DNA of 64,000 nucleotides from Volvox africanus (Eukaryota > Chlorophyta > Chlorophyceae > Chlamydomonadales > Volvocaceae): the NCBI GenBank assembly GCA_030268105.1, contig BSDZ01000022.1, forward strand, positions 620,001-684,000, given 5' to 3'. Positions 41,770-54,500 of this stretch are shown here, piece by piece; position 1 is the stretch's first letter, and each line of letters opens with the position of its first letter. The notes below the pieces were generated by a model that saw only the letters and a list, made by a program, of their open reading frames with translations, ran no database searches and had not been told where the DNA came from. The translations under genes and the position numbers were made by a program.

Positions 41770-44643
41770 AGGTAGCTTTAGGGAAAACTGAGTCTGCGTA
41801 AGCATGGTCATGTGTACGAAGAGGGCGCAGGTGTGCAGCGGTGTGGGAACTGCAGAATCGTTTAGTGCTGAGGAGGTGCGTGCCAAAGCGAGGGGAATGT
41901 AGTGGCCGAGATGCGGAGAGAAGATCGGGCATTTTAGACCAGCCATTCCTCAAAAGACCGAGCGCCTAAATGCCTGAATGGCCTAAAGTACCGCCACCCC
42001 GCCTTCCCTATTGTGGACAAAGTTACACGCTCTGCTAGGCGGGTAGGGTGGGTATGTAGATAATCGGGTGCGAAGGGAACCAATAAGCTGAGACTCCGTT
42101 GTTGCGGGAGGAGTAAGTTGCTACGGTGTTGTGAGGTATGGATGAGTGGAAATGGTAAATCTTACTTCCATGTCGATGGGGTTGGGGAGGGGACAAGAGA
42201 GGAGGGGTATTATAGGGGGGGGAGCAGGTAACAGACCACGGGGTCCCCAGAGTTCACGACACCTGGGTCGGCATGGGAAAAGCAGCGGGGGGAGCCAATA
42301 AGGGGTTGGTGCTGCATTCATGCATCACCGCAAGGGTGATGTGTCAGTAACATGGATTGGGAGCAATAAACTGCGTGCAAAGTGGATGATGGGACATGGA
42401 GAACAGGTAGGGAGGATCTGGAGGGGGGCCGCCAACACCAGTACGGCACGGTAACGAAGGACGGGATTGTTAAGAAGGTGTCTCTTATTTCGCGGCATTG
42501 CACATTCGGAATATTGGGGCTTATCAGTCATTTCTTTGATGGTTTGATGTTCGGAATGAAATGAAACGAAGGATTGGTGAGTTTGAGAGGGTCCCTGCCA
42601 GTTTTCGAGCAGCAGCGGACGAAATGAGGGTGGGGCTGAGGCCGCCTCAGGCTGGGCTGGGTGTGGGAAAAAGCTCCCTCACTTCGCCGTCAGACCGATG
42701 CGTATCAGCCCCACGGTCTCGCACTTGTATGCGGTGTTAAAATGCATTTTACAGCCATCAAATGCACAACCAGTATACATGATGTGGTACATAAACCTTT
42801 AGAGTGACATGCCTTAATGAGAGCGGGAAATTGAGATTTCCCCCATCGATCCTGAGCGCTTGGCGTTTGCAAGGTTTTGCTCGCTGCTTCAGAAAGGGCC
42901 GATTGGAATGGAATGGCATTTGGATTTATTCGGTAATTAGGCTGCGACGGAACCCTGCGTGTTACATTCACATAGGTAAGGCAAGGAGTAACATCCCGCA
43001 GTACATGTCATTGGAACTGGGAAAATCGGAAGAATATAGAAAGATCAGGACAGCTGTTCCCATACCCACACATCATGATGCTAAGTCATCACAAGCACCA
43101 ATGCCTCACCCTTGATACTAGGTACGAATAACGTAATGCATCTACGGCGGGCCTTGCCCCACCTGCGAATCCCACCCTGAAGGTACATCGGTCCGTCAAA
43201 ATAAGGTGATTCGTTTCTAGAGTAGATTAGCTTTTAGAAAGGATAGGCAGGCGGCAATAACCCCTGCAGCACTATGCAATAAAGAAATACGAACATGTAG
43301 CCCTATCTCCTAAATGCTTTTAGGTTAGCCCTGCCTACACAAGCTCAGCTCCCTCCCGCCATCTAGGGTGCGGTGGCAAGGCAACTAGCAATAGCTCGGT
43401 GCCAGCTAGGACAACGGAAAGGGGCACGTGCATCCTATTGAAATGAACCTCCGAGTGAATCATGGCTATCGTGTTGCCGTACAATAATGTACTGACCGAG
43501 CACAAGGAAACCCTACAACATATGATATACTCCATCAGGGCATCTTAGCGAGCCATCATCTTTCTACACCAGCAATTAAAGGCGTAACGCTACATCACTT
43601 TACAGGTGGCAGAATAGTGCTGCTACCAGCTACTGTACGGAGAGCAGAAATCATTGTCAGCAGATGATTTCAGCTATCCAAAACCTTTCTGATCACCGCA
43701 CAGCTAAGCCTAGGCTAGCTGCCCTTACAAACGTCCAGCCGACCACATTAAGCCACCATCTGGGGAACAGAGCGGGGAAAACCTTCTGCTGCCGTGCTTA
43801 CTGGGTCCCGACGTACGAGCTCTTGCCGGCCGGCATGTCACAAACTGGAGATCAGGTCATCCAGCCTGGCAGCCATCCAAGCTGTCATGAAGCCAATAAT
43901 CGATGAGTATGTGGTTGAGGTCTGCCGGTCTTTCCCAGCAGCATCTCTGCCTGCCATCCTGTGTTTCGTGGAGCCCCCTCATGGATCCCCTGCCGGCTAC
44001 ACATTCCACGCGCACTTGGTAATGGGGCCAGTGGGTGGACACGTGACGGAGGCCCCAGGCGGGAAGCCAACAGGCCGGTTGCCATTCCTAGGCATGCATT
44101 GACCTGGGCGCATATTCTGGAGCCGGAAGGACAGGAAGAGGCCAGGCGGGGGTGTCTCATCCGCAGGACTAGGAAGGGGCGCAGCGGCACATGAGTGGAT
44201 GTGCATGTGGGTATGGCGTTAGCCAGGAACGAGGACACGACATACAATACGCTAGGGTGGTGGCTATATCCCCCATCTGCATTTGTACTATCGTTGTGCT
44301 AAACCTGTATATATATCCTTCACGGCCTTATCGATTTACTCACGTGTTTCAGGAACTCGTCAGATGGTTCCGGTGCCTCGTGATCCGCATAGAGCACAAC
44401 ATCACCATTAAATAAACACAGCTGCCTATCGGTGAGCAAAAGAGCATTGAAGGGGCAAGGGCCAGGAGGGGAAGCTTAAACGACATTCCACATGAGGACG
44501 AGAAGCTCAAGCGCCGTCCCCTGGGAGAACCTGGAAGCCCCAACTGTCCTGGAGAAATCCCGACATCAGATTTTAAACGCTCAATCTTTCCCTGTTTTCC
44601 TTTCTCTCTTTCTGAAGTGAAAAATGCCCCTTCATCGTTTTTA
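41770..44643. other. Intergenic region between convergent Rab and GT47 genes
   Basis: 2.9 kb with only short frames and no recognisable exon on either strand. It should contain the 3' UTRs of the Rab gene (+) and the GT47 gene (-). An AATAAA lies at 42365-42370 on the plus strand. I see no repeats or mobile elements. Confidence 0.45.
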
Positions 44644-45500
44644 TTACTGCATAACTCCTCGTTCCAAGCACACATGCACACGCATGTACCCGGACGGAAT
44701 CGGAGCCTGCACCACCGCGTTGCCACCACGTGAATGACGCCGTCCCACGTCCTTTCCATTCGCCTCTTTAATCCACTGAGCCGTTGTGACTGTGCGTTGC
44801 GGGAAGGCCTCGTCGTCAATGCTATTCTGGACCTTGGTGGTGATCCCAGCCAGCGGCAGCGGCGGGGCGGGTGGCCGCGCTGGCGTGTCATCGTTGTCGG
44901 TCGCCGCACTGGTGGCGTTGTGGTGTTTGCAGGCAATGAAGTCCGCGAATTCGGAGTCAACCTGAACGTCCGTGAAAAGGATGAAGTGCGAGGAGGTAAA
45001 GTTCTGTTGTGAAGTACACACCAAGCCAGTAAGGGAGAAAGGGAGTGCTGCCATCAGTCCTTAAAAGCCCGTAAATTGTAGCTTCCCCCCAGCCCCACCA
45101 TTACCTCCATCAACTTGTGGTCGGGTACCCCCGGGTGTCGCTTCCTTGTTCGCAGGATGTGCACAAGTGTTGCGATCGCGTCGAACTCGCCCGTGTCTCC
45201 CTCAAACAGCCCGCCGTACACCGTTGTAAACGCCAGGTGCCGGGCAGCACAGTACAGCTTCTCCTGCACCAACGGCATGCAGATGCAATTGCTGAATAAG
45301 TCCCGTGCCAATTTCATCTGCATCTCCTCCGCCAACTGCCAACTGCCCCCAAGGCGTTTTCGAGGTACTAACAACTCAACGCTTATTCACAACGCCCCCA
45401 GTACCTAATGATCTTCCCCAAGAAAACGGCTTCCTGGATCACCCATTTTGCATACGTACATGTGTACACGTATTACGTGTAAGGCATGGATAGATAGAAT

Positions 45501-45562
<62 letters not shown>

Positions 45563-48500
45563 CAGACAGATAGACAGATAGACAGATAGGGGCCAAGTAC
45601 TGATAATGCCAAACGCACCATTTTCTCTGCCTTTTGCTTCTGGGTCAGCCCCCTTAAGATGACCTCCGTGTCCGCTATATGGCTCTCCGGAATCCAAACA
45701 CCGAACTCGTTCCAGTTGAGGAATGGCTCGTACGGCTGCGTCACGTGGTCTGGAGGTCAAGGCAGGCAGGGCAAGACAGGAGCAAGACGCGGCAACGAGG
45801 TCCACGAGGTCCAAGTGAGGACACATCTCTCGCATATCGCAGCGGCGTAATGTGCAGCTCCCTGGGTCTTGGGGTGGGAGCTCTCAGTGGGGGAAGACAC
45901 CGAATCACCGACTGGTCAGTGCTTGGGGAGGTCGGCCGTGATACGGGCATTACGCAAACGAGTCAAGTACGCAGAGGAATGAGGGGGAGGGACAGAAAAG
46001 GGATTGGGCAGTCGTCAGGGCTCTGTAGGAACGGGATCTAGAAGGACCTGCCCGGGTGCCTCTACCGGCGAACGGCCGAATGGAGACATGGTGGAACCCA
46101 ACATTTAAGTTTAACTGTTTCTAAATCGGCACCCCCCTCTCTTTAAAATTCGTTTATCTGGGTGCGCCTTACGATTACAGTACCCTTGTAATGAAGTTCA
46201 TATAGCGCCATACCGGCCATAAGTTTGCTCGAGGCCACTTGCTCACCCAACTGCTCTCAAACACACGTACCCACTGGGTTACCCACCCCACCCAACCGCG
46301 CAGTTATGGTTCAACCACACCCTCGGCACCGCACGCACTTAATGCACCCACCCGATATGATAACGGGCATGCAACCCAAAGTGACGCTGATGACATTCCT
46401 CTTGCCATAGCCCGCACCTGCCATGTGGGCGAGATGGAGGAAACGAGGCGAGTGGCAGCAGGCGAGTGGTACGCAGGGGGCCAACCAACAGCGGGTGATG
46501 CGGGTGATGTGGTGCAGACGATGGCACACGGACGCGACGCGGGCGGAAATCAGGACGGACAGAAGGGCATGAGCCGCGAGTTTGTAACCCCGTCTCCGCC
46601 CCCACCAGCCCTCGCATGGAACCCCAGAGCCGTGCCCAAACTCCAGAAAACGCATCGGTTTTCTGAGCTTGCGAAGAAATCCAAGGTTTTCTGCAATATA
46701 ATACGGAGGACGAGCGTCCTTGGATCTGGAGCGGGGCGGCTCTTGTTGGGACGCCGTGACGTCAGTGTTTGTACCTTTTGGAGATGATTAAGTAGCGCTA
46801 TAGGCCATGATGGCTTTGGACCTCTTGGTTGTCCTTTCGTGATTGTCTTTTATGGCTGTCTGTTGTGTCGGCTTCTTCGTCCCATGATTGTTAATCATCG
46901 CCCTGCTGGTTGGGCTGTGGCGTGTAACGGAGCCTTGCAGAAAGCCTTCAGGCACACACGTCGTGTAGGACATTCCCCCACTCCGCCCGGCGTCGACTCA
47001 GCAATATCATCAGCAATGAAACCAGTCTGCGCCCAACACCGCCCCTCCATTACCCGTGGGTGAGAAGCAGAACTCGCTCTGTGCCATAGACAGCCCGATG
47101 TTGGGCACTCGCTTGGCGATATGGAAACCGGGAGTGTCCCGCAGCTCCCACAGCGCCGCACGCACACCCAGGCTGTAGGAGCGCTTCTGGCAAGGGGGCT
47201 CCTTGGCACTGTTCCAGCCGCATATGCTACCTGAGGATGAGAAGGGGGACTTACATGCGTGTGAATACAAAGAAGCCAGGGGCGACACAACGGAGGAATT
47301 TTCAGAACAGCAAAGAGAGGAGAGCAGATGGTGATGGGGGGTATCGAACGGGTGCGGTTGCCACCTATCTGCACCGCCGAAGTGTCTCCTGGTGCCGTCC
47401 TTACCAGGGTGCATTCAAAATTGATATAATCACCCCTCTGAGCAACACCCACCATGTAGCACCAAATGAGACGAATATGCGTTTATCTCTTGCCACGGCG
47501 ATGGACTAGCAGTGGACAGGGTCCATCGAATATGACATACCGCTACACCCCTGACTGCATGGCGGCGCCGTCATCACCCCCTTCTCATCATCGCCACCTT
47601 CTCATCATCGCCCCCTTCTCATCATCGCCCCCTTCTCATCGTCTCCCCCTCTCACCCTCCCAGTACTAAGTGCACGCCATTAGATACGTAAAAATCGTGC
47701 CGGGTTTGCCCTCCCGGTGCACCCTTCATTCATCGCCCTCCGTCCTCTCCACACGCTTTATCGCCACTCACCGGCTAGAGACGCCAATGTTGTCTTGGGG
47801 ATGGGACTGAACATGTGGAGAAGGGAAGAGCGAACCGAATAGAATACAGGTCGATGGATTCGTAGGGTTGCGGGCAGAAGAAGATGCGAAAGAAGGTGAT
47901 GGTGATGGTGATGGCGAAGGAGGGGAGGTATACAAGCGGCTCAAGAGACGTTCCATTCGCTATTTGAATTATTATCCATCAGTGCTTCGTCGCTGTAAAA
48001 TTGCGTGTGTGAATTTCCCCTAGCCGCTCAGGCTTACGAACGAGCAAGCGAGCGAGCGAGCGAGAGAGAGAGAGCGCTAAATCGAGCAGGCGTACTATTG
48101 GGACTCAGAGGATTAGTGAGCACCCGAACGCTCTCCAAAAGCCCTCGCGTGTAAGCTTCACTCCTTTTAGCTCCTTTAGAGTGAGAAATTTGGAAATTAG
48201 ACGATATTTGGAGGAAGACCCCGAAGGGTCCTAGTTTCTTTGCCAGCGCCCCGCACAACTTCTTGGAGGGAAGCCCTGCCGCCCACTTACTTGTGTCTCC
48301 GGTTCGGATGCCAGATGTTCTTTTCGTATTGCCAGTACATGTCGCCACTAATGGGAGGTATGAGTATGTCCTGGGTGTGAGCGTGCAGGTATGGATGCGT
48401 CATTTTTGGGCGCTGTTGATTTTCGAGGTTAGACGCATGCAGGACTGATAAGACGTAGGGCTTCCGACTTTTGCAAAACTCGGTGCTCATTTTCACAAAC

Positions 48501-51500
48501 AGCCCGCATGCAGCGTTCAAAACTTAACAAAGAATAGAAAGGAAGTGCAAACATTTGGACAAGATTCAGAACATTATGCATTTGCTAATGGCGTGTGATG
48601 GTATCTCACTACCACGGTATAGAACTCCTTTGTGGTATGGACTGAAATGCTCCAAGTCGAGGGGCGAATTGAAACAAAACTGAAAGCGGATTGGACGCCC
48701 TCTCGCCCATCCCCTCACCTGGTTGGGGATGAAGCAGCTATTAAACAACTGGTGATTGATCTCCCTGCGGCGTGGGTCCGGGTCGGGCTGGGCCGGGTAG
48801 GTGCAAGTAAAATCTATACAGGAATGATTGCGGAGGCCAAACATATGACGCAAGGTGACGGGAGGTGCGAGGTGGCGGTAGGTCCAGGAAGCTCAGGATG
48901 AGCAGCTGCATGTGCCAGGACCGCACATTCCACAAGCTCCCATGACAGGCCAATGTGCGAATCAGGGTTATTTAGAGGGTAGCATCTTGTTCCAGGGTTC
49001 CCCGGAGCCCCAATATTCCCTTCTCGGGAGCACCTCCGAAACCCTAACTGAGTAGGCCCCAAATCGTTCCTGGGATCCCCGAAACCTACAAAAATGTTTT
49101 CCAGGGATAAAATATGTGTATATGTATATTGCTGAATCATATATTGAGTATGACTTCATGATAATAATGATAACAATCATGACAATAATAATAATAATAA
49201 TCATGATAATGATAATAATAATCATGATAATAATAATAGTAATAATGATAATAATAGCAATAATGATGATAATGGTAATGATAATAATAATGATAGTAAT
49301 AGTAAAAAGGGCTTTGCTGCCATATCAGCAGATAGGCCCGACAAACTGATGAGCATCAAAGAGTCCACTGTCGTGAAGAAATAATAAAATATTCAAAGTC
49401 AAAACTACAAACCCTTTTACTTAGGTGGCTACTCCTTTGCATCCGACATTATTCGACATTCAATCCGACATTCATCCGACATTCAATTCTAGAATTTCAA
49501 ATGTGGGAAGTGCTAGGGAAAATGTTATTTCGTAAGACTCTTTAATGCAAGTTCATAGCCTTCATCAGCTTTCTTAGTGCCAAGCTGTCAAGTCATAAGG
49601 TTCCAGAGCGAGTAGTTTTCCCCGGAACTGGATCTTACAACTCGCAAAATCTTTATAAGTAACCCCGAAGCAATAAGTTTTGGAGTAAAGAGTAAAACAT
49701 TTTTGGGTCCCGTCCGGGGTGAAGTTAGCTGGTGTGGATACACGGAGCAAGTGATTGCTGTTGGCACCCGGGCCTCTCTGCTGTCCGAGTATTGTGTGCG
49801 TGTGCATGTGTGTGCATGTGTCTGTGTCTGTGTCTGTGTGTGCACGTGTGTCTGTGTGTATGTACGTTTGTGCGTGTGTGTGCATGTGTATGTGTGTGCG
49901 TGTGGTGTTTGTTACATTCTCAAAGGTTTGGCGGTGGCGGTATCCCTCCAGTTATAAGCCCGGCATACATGCTGTACAACCTGGCACACACCCCTCCCTC
50001 CCGTCCAAGCCGTAACCATATCAGCCTTACTGAGATCTGTCCACGGTCATGCCCCAGTGCTGTAAAACTGTCATGTTGGCTATGAAGGCGTCGTAATTAT
50101 CTCTCCAGCTGCGCTCACAGCGGCCCCAATCGCCTGTGAGAGCAAGCGTGAGTGCATATGTGGCAATCGGAGGATAGAAAACACGTGCCCGTGAAGCAGA
50201 GCGCCTGCCCGGACGAGATGTTCAAGAACAGAGGTCTTCCTCTGTCATCATCCTGCTCATGAACGCCCTATCGTTAGAGAAAAAATCAGAAAGTGTGCGA
50301 GAACGTGTACCTTGTTGCACGAGACATTACTTAAGAGATTGCCTTCACACATCGATGTGCCTCATGCGGCACAGACGCACAGATTCTGCTTCACCAGACT
50401 TAATTTGTTAATGCATTCACCTGCTTGACCTCCCTCCCTCCTGTAGGCATGGATAACCCACCTGGATGAGTCATGATGTGGTCATGGCCGTTATTCCGGT
50501 TCCAGTATTGCCCGTAGTGTCTCTGTCGGCATTCCCGTGGAAGGCGGGGGAAAGGAAGGAGTGGCGGTGGCGGAAGGTGGCGGTGGCGGAAGCAAAGAGT
50601 AGCATGTGCTTTTAGAATCATGTGCATGCGGAAGAATGTAGCAGATGGGATTATGGATTCGTGGGTATGTGTTGAGACGAAATCAAGCTCCTTAACCTTT
50701 TCCTCACCCTTTCCCGCCTGATCTGCCGCAAAGCTCACTACCACCACCACGTACGTATCTTTGCAGCTAGTCGCCACCTTGATCAATGACCTGGTCGCCT
50801 ACCTACCTCCCCTTCCTCCTCCCCTCATCATCCGACCTTCACGGTTAGTCCTCGTTCCTTCAGTATCCAGTCAGTTCACCAGGATTCGTTTTATTCGTCT
50901 TCCCCTCCCCTCCCTCCCTCCTCCTCCTCCTCTTCTTCTTCTTCCTCTCGCATGTGCATGTCCTTGCCCTGTCCGGCTGCTACCGCCGCCACTGTCCCAG
51001 GTGAGCTCACGTGAGACTGTGCTTCGTTTGGTTGGCGTGCGTGCGGTCTTCAGGGTAGCCCGGGCTGGTTTGGGGGGCTGGTCGATGGTTAGTGTACGAG
51101 CTTAGAGCCGCGAAGGCCTCCCGAGATGCTGATATGGTCCTTATGCACCTTTACATCGTGGAAGTGTGTTGCCGTAGACTACTACAGTTACGGCGCTTTC
51201 TGTTTTTTCCAAAAAGGGGAGTTGGGAGGTTCACGCGCATTACAGCACCAGCAATCAGCTACCAGATTTTCTCCTTCAGTGAGCCCAACAATTTTTACGC
51301 GGTGCCCCTTCGCCGCCACCAGCAACAAGGCCAATGGTAAACGTTATTGCGATTCTATTGCCGTATTTCCGGCTTCTACTTGCGAACGGCCCCAAGTAGA
51401 AGCGGCGGCTACCTAGGTTAAGTTCAAACGTTTTCACCTTCCCTACCTTGGACGGAGCTACACGTCGCCTCTACCAGTGAGGTTAGTCACCATCGCGGTT

Positions 51501-54500
51501 AGCCATGCTTTACAGCAGCATCTACAGCGGTTTCAGGTCTCGTGTATTCGACTTCCCGTCCCCTCCCCGCCCCTCCCTTACGCTCAGGACAGCACCAGCG
51601 GTCAGCTATCAGCTTTCTCTCCTGGAACCCAACGTTTTCATGCAGTACTGTTTCGCCGCCGCCGGTAGCAGCAACAAAGTACACAGTAGTACACTTACTT
51701 TTACGGTTTGCGAGTTCTTTTTCCTTCTTTTTTGGTGGCCTACCTAGTTAAGCTATGAAAACGTTTTTCACCTTGTCCACTTTGGACGAGAGAGGCCAGC
51801 CGCCATCAGCTACCATCGTGGGTAGTAGGTTAGTAGGATTAGACTCTATAGCTGCGTCTCCATGGCAGCAGCATCAGGTCTAGTGCACTCGCCTTCCCCT
51901 CCCCTCCCTCCACAGCTACATAGCTATAAGATAGTTACAGCTGGCGGGTTACCAATTAATTGACCCTCAAAGGGCTTCTGTGATCCGTGGGTCCGTGACT
52001 TTTGATTTACGGCGTAACCCCTTTTGATCTACTGCTCCCTGAATGTCCCGGACTCACTAATATGAATTCGAATTTTTTATCCCACTTGTCGCAGCGGCGA
52101 GCGCAGCCAGGGATGAAGAAGTAATCGGCCTTGGCGGGGTCCACTTCCCGGAGGCCCAGAGACATGAAACGCTCCCACAGGATCACGTTGAGCGGTCGAT
52201 CCACCCAGATCTGCCCCCTGGCGGACGTGGCATGACGCAACGTGGGGGCAGGCCCATGCACACGACAAAGGAGTGAAAGGCGACGAGAGAAGAGGCGCGA
52301 CAATAATATGGGAGAGGGAAAGGGAATTGAAGGCACTGGAGACAGAGCCAACACATACGGAGCCCCCGCAGGGGCCATCGTATGTGTAAATATAGGCAAC
52401 ACGTTACATCCATGGTAATCAATAAAAATATAGCATCAGCATCAGCATCAGCATCAGCATCAGCATCAGCATCAGCATCAGCATCAGCATCAGCATCAGC
52501 ATCAGCATCCATGAGAACGTGACACATAGCAAAGCGAGGATTCCTGTCTACATAGAAAAGTATCGTCATGGGGGGGGAGCAATCCTGACTTCCGTAAAGC
52601 ATTTGACGTCTGGCGGAGTGCGCTTTCCTTCGTGGAAAACTTTTCACCTTTCTACAGCCCTTATTTGGCCTACGCGCAGGTGCCACGAAGCCAACCATCT
52701 AGGCCACCTGCCAATGATTAACAACATCGTTTTTGCTCGTTTATTAAGCGCAGCACCTTCCCCGCTCGCAGCCCCACCACCCACCACAGGTGCACCTCGG
52801 GCGGGAACTCGTACATGTAGATTCGCGGACCGCGGGGGTTGTCTCTGTTGTAAATGCATGAGGACAGGCGGCCGGGGGGGGGGGATGAAGAAGGCTGAGG
52901 GGCCCGAGGGTGGGTTGGAGAGGAATGCTAGTGCATGGAACAGGGTGCAAGGCTTCGTGTGCAGACACACTCTCTATGGCATGGTGAGGATGGTCACATC
53001 GGCCCAGTTGCCATCGGACTGCTTATCGTCTCACGTGGCCGGACATCCCCCCGTGAGCTTTGATGGTGACGGTCGATCTTCCTCCTACTTGATCTGGTTT
53101 GCACCGCGTGTTCTCGTGCAAACAGCATTCATGACGTTCCACAAACACCACCGCAACCACACAGATCCTCGGACAGCAACCACATGTAAGCGTATACATA
53201 CCTGCACCCCCGCCCCCGCACAGCTCTCTTACACCAACCTGATATACTCACGTGTAGCCGAGTCCAGCCAACAGAACCGTTGCCCCAGGGCCCCGGCCGC
53301 CCTGGCCTCCGTTATAGTCGACTGACAAGGAGCAATCAGAGCCAAAGTAGCCTGGGTAGCAATGGCACACGCCGCCTACACAGGTGCCCCGGTCGTTGCA
53401 CTCATTGATGCACCATTCCCGGATTATCCGGTAACACTCATCCTCATATAAACAATACTCCCGACAAGACGTGCGGACAGGAGTGGCACAGTCGGGCCCT
53501 TTACGACCACGTGGACATCCACAGCTGTGAGGGCCAGGGATTGCGGAACGGAGGGAGAAGAGAACAAAGATGGACAGGAATCATCAAGCAAATCGGGACA
53601 GGCAGGCAGATATGCACAGGCAACGGTTGAGTTATGGGAGCGATTGCACGAACAGCCACATCTCATCAGCACACCTCGCCAGCTGTGGATGGGTGGGAGG
53701 GTGGACGCAAGGTGGCCATCACCGAGGGTCAAGAGAACAGATTTCTTGTTATTTTTTGTGAGTTTCGCTTTGTATATATATGACGTAGGCTACATACTTT
53801 TATCGGTAACGTTGGTAAATTACAATCGGCAAGCAGGAGCGAGGTCTTTTGCGTTCCTTCAGTGCATGAAACCCCCTAAATACCACTTTGCCTCAGTCGT
53901 TCAACGTTTTTCCATTCTTTGAATGAATGGCTGCCTCTCAATACTTGCCCTGCATGTATCATTCACACATGTGGTTGCTCCCCACCAGGCAGGAATGGCC
54001 TCTGTAGGGGAACATGCTGAACATGAAGTCCTGGGCATACAAGGGGATGCCGAGGCGCAGGTCTTAAGGTAGCATTGATTGCGAGTCCTATCCTAGGTAG
54101 TGCTGAGAACCGCCGCTCATCCTCCGCTGAACGGGATCCATGGCAAAAATCAAACGGGCCAGCTTGTGGCCATAATGAGAAGCGGGATGAATGCACTGAA
54201 ATGAGCTCCGTCATGGGACCTGTGACAGCCTGCCGAACAGCCACATCCACACACACAGACAGCTCAAGAGAGAGCTCACAGGGCAGGCTGTGGGGGTGAT
54301 CTGGACACCCGTCAGGTGGGAGGACAGCGCTGAACTACCGGAACTGGTCATCAAGGGTGAGCCCTAGCAGCTTATCCCTATGCCTTTGCATTGGAAGACC
54401 AACAGCCCTGGGGGCTCATTTAGCATTCTTATACGTACATTTATAAGTTTTTTTCATGCAAGGAATGCCTCATCTGTGAAGTTTAGCATGTCTTCAGCCT

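Noticed and set aside
45439..45835. Leu-Ser-Ile-Tyr repeat protein on the minus strand
   Set aside because: Translation of the GATA microsatellite running on from a GT47 exon past its GTGCGT donor; intronic.
52519..53325. 268-residue plus-strand open frame
   Set aside because: Antisense shadow of the GT47 EGF exon and introns; its homologue at 3.56-4.00 kb is likewise antisense to the paralogous exons.
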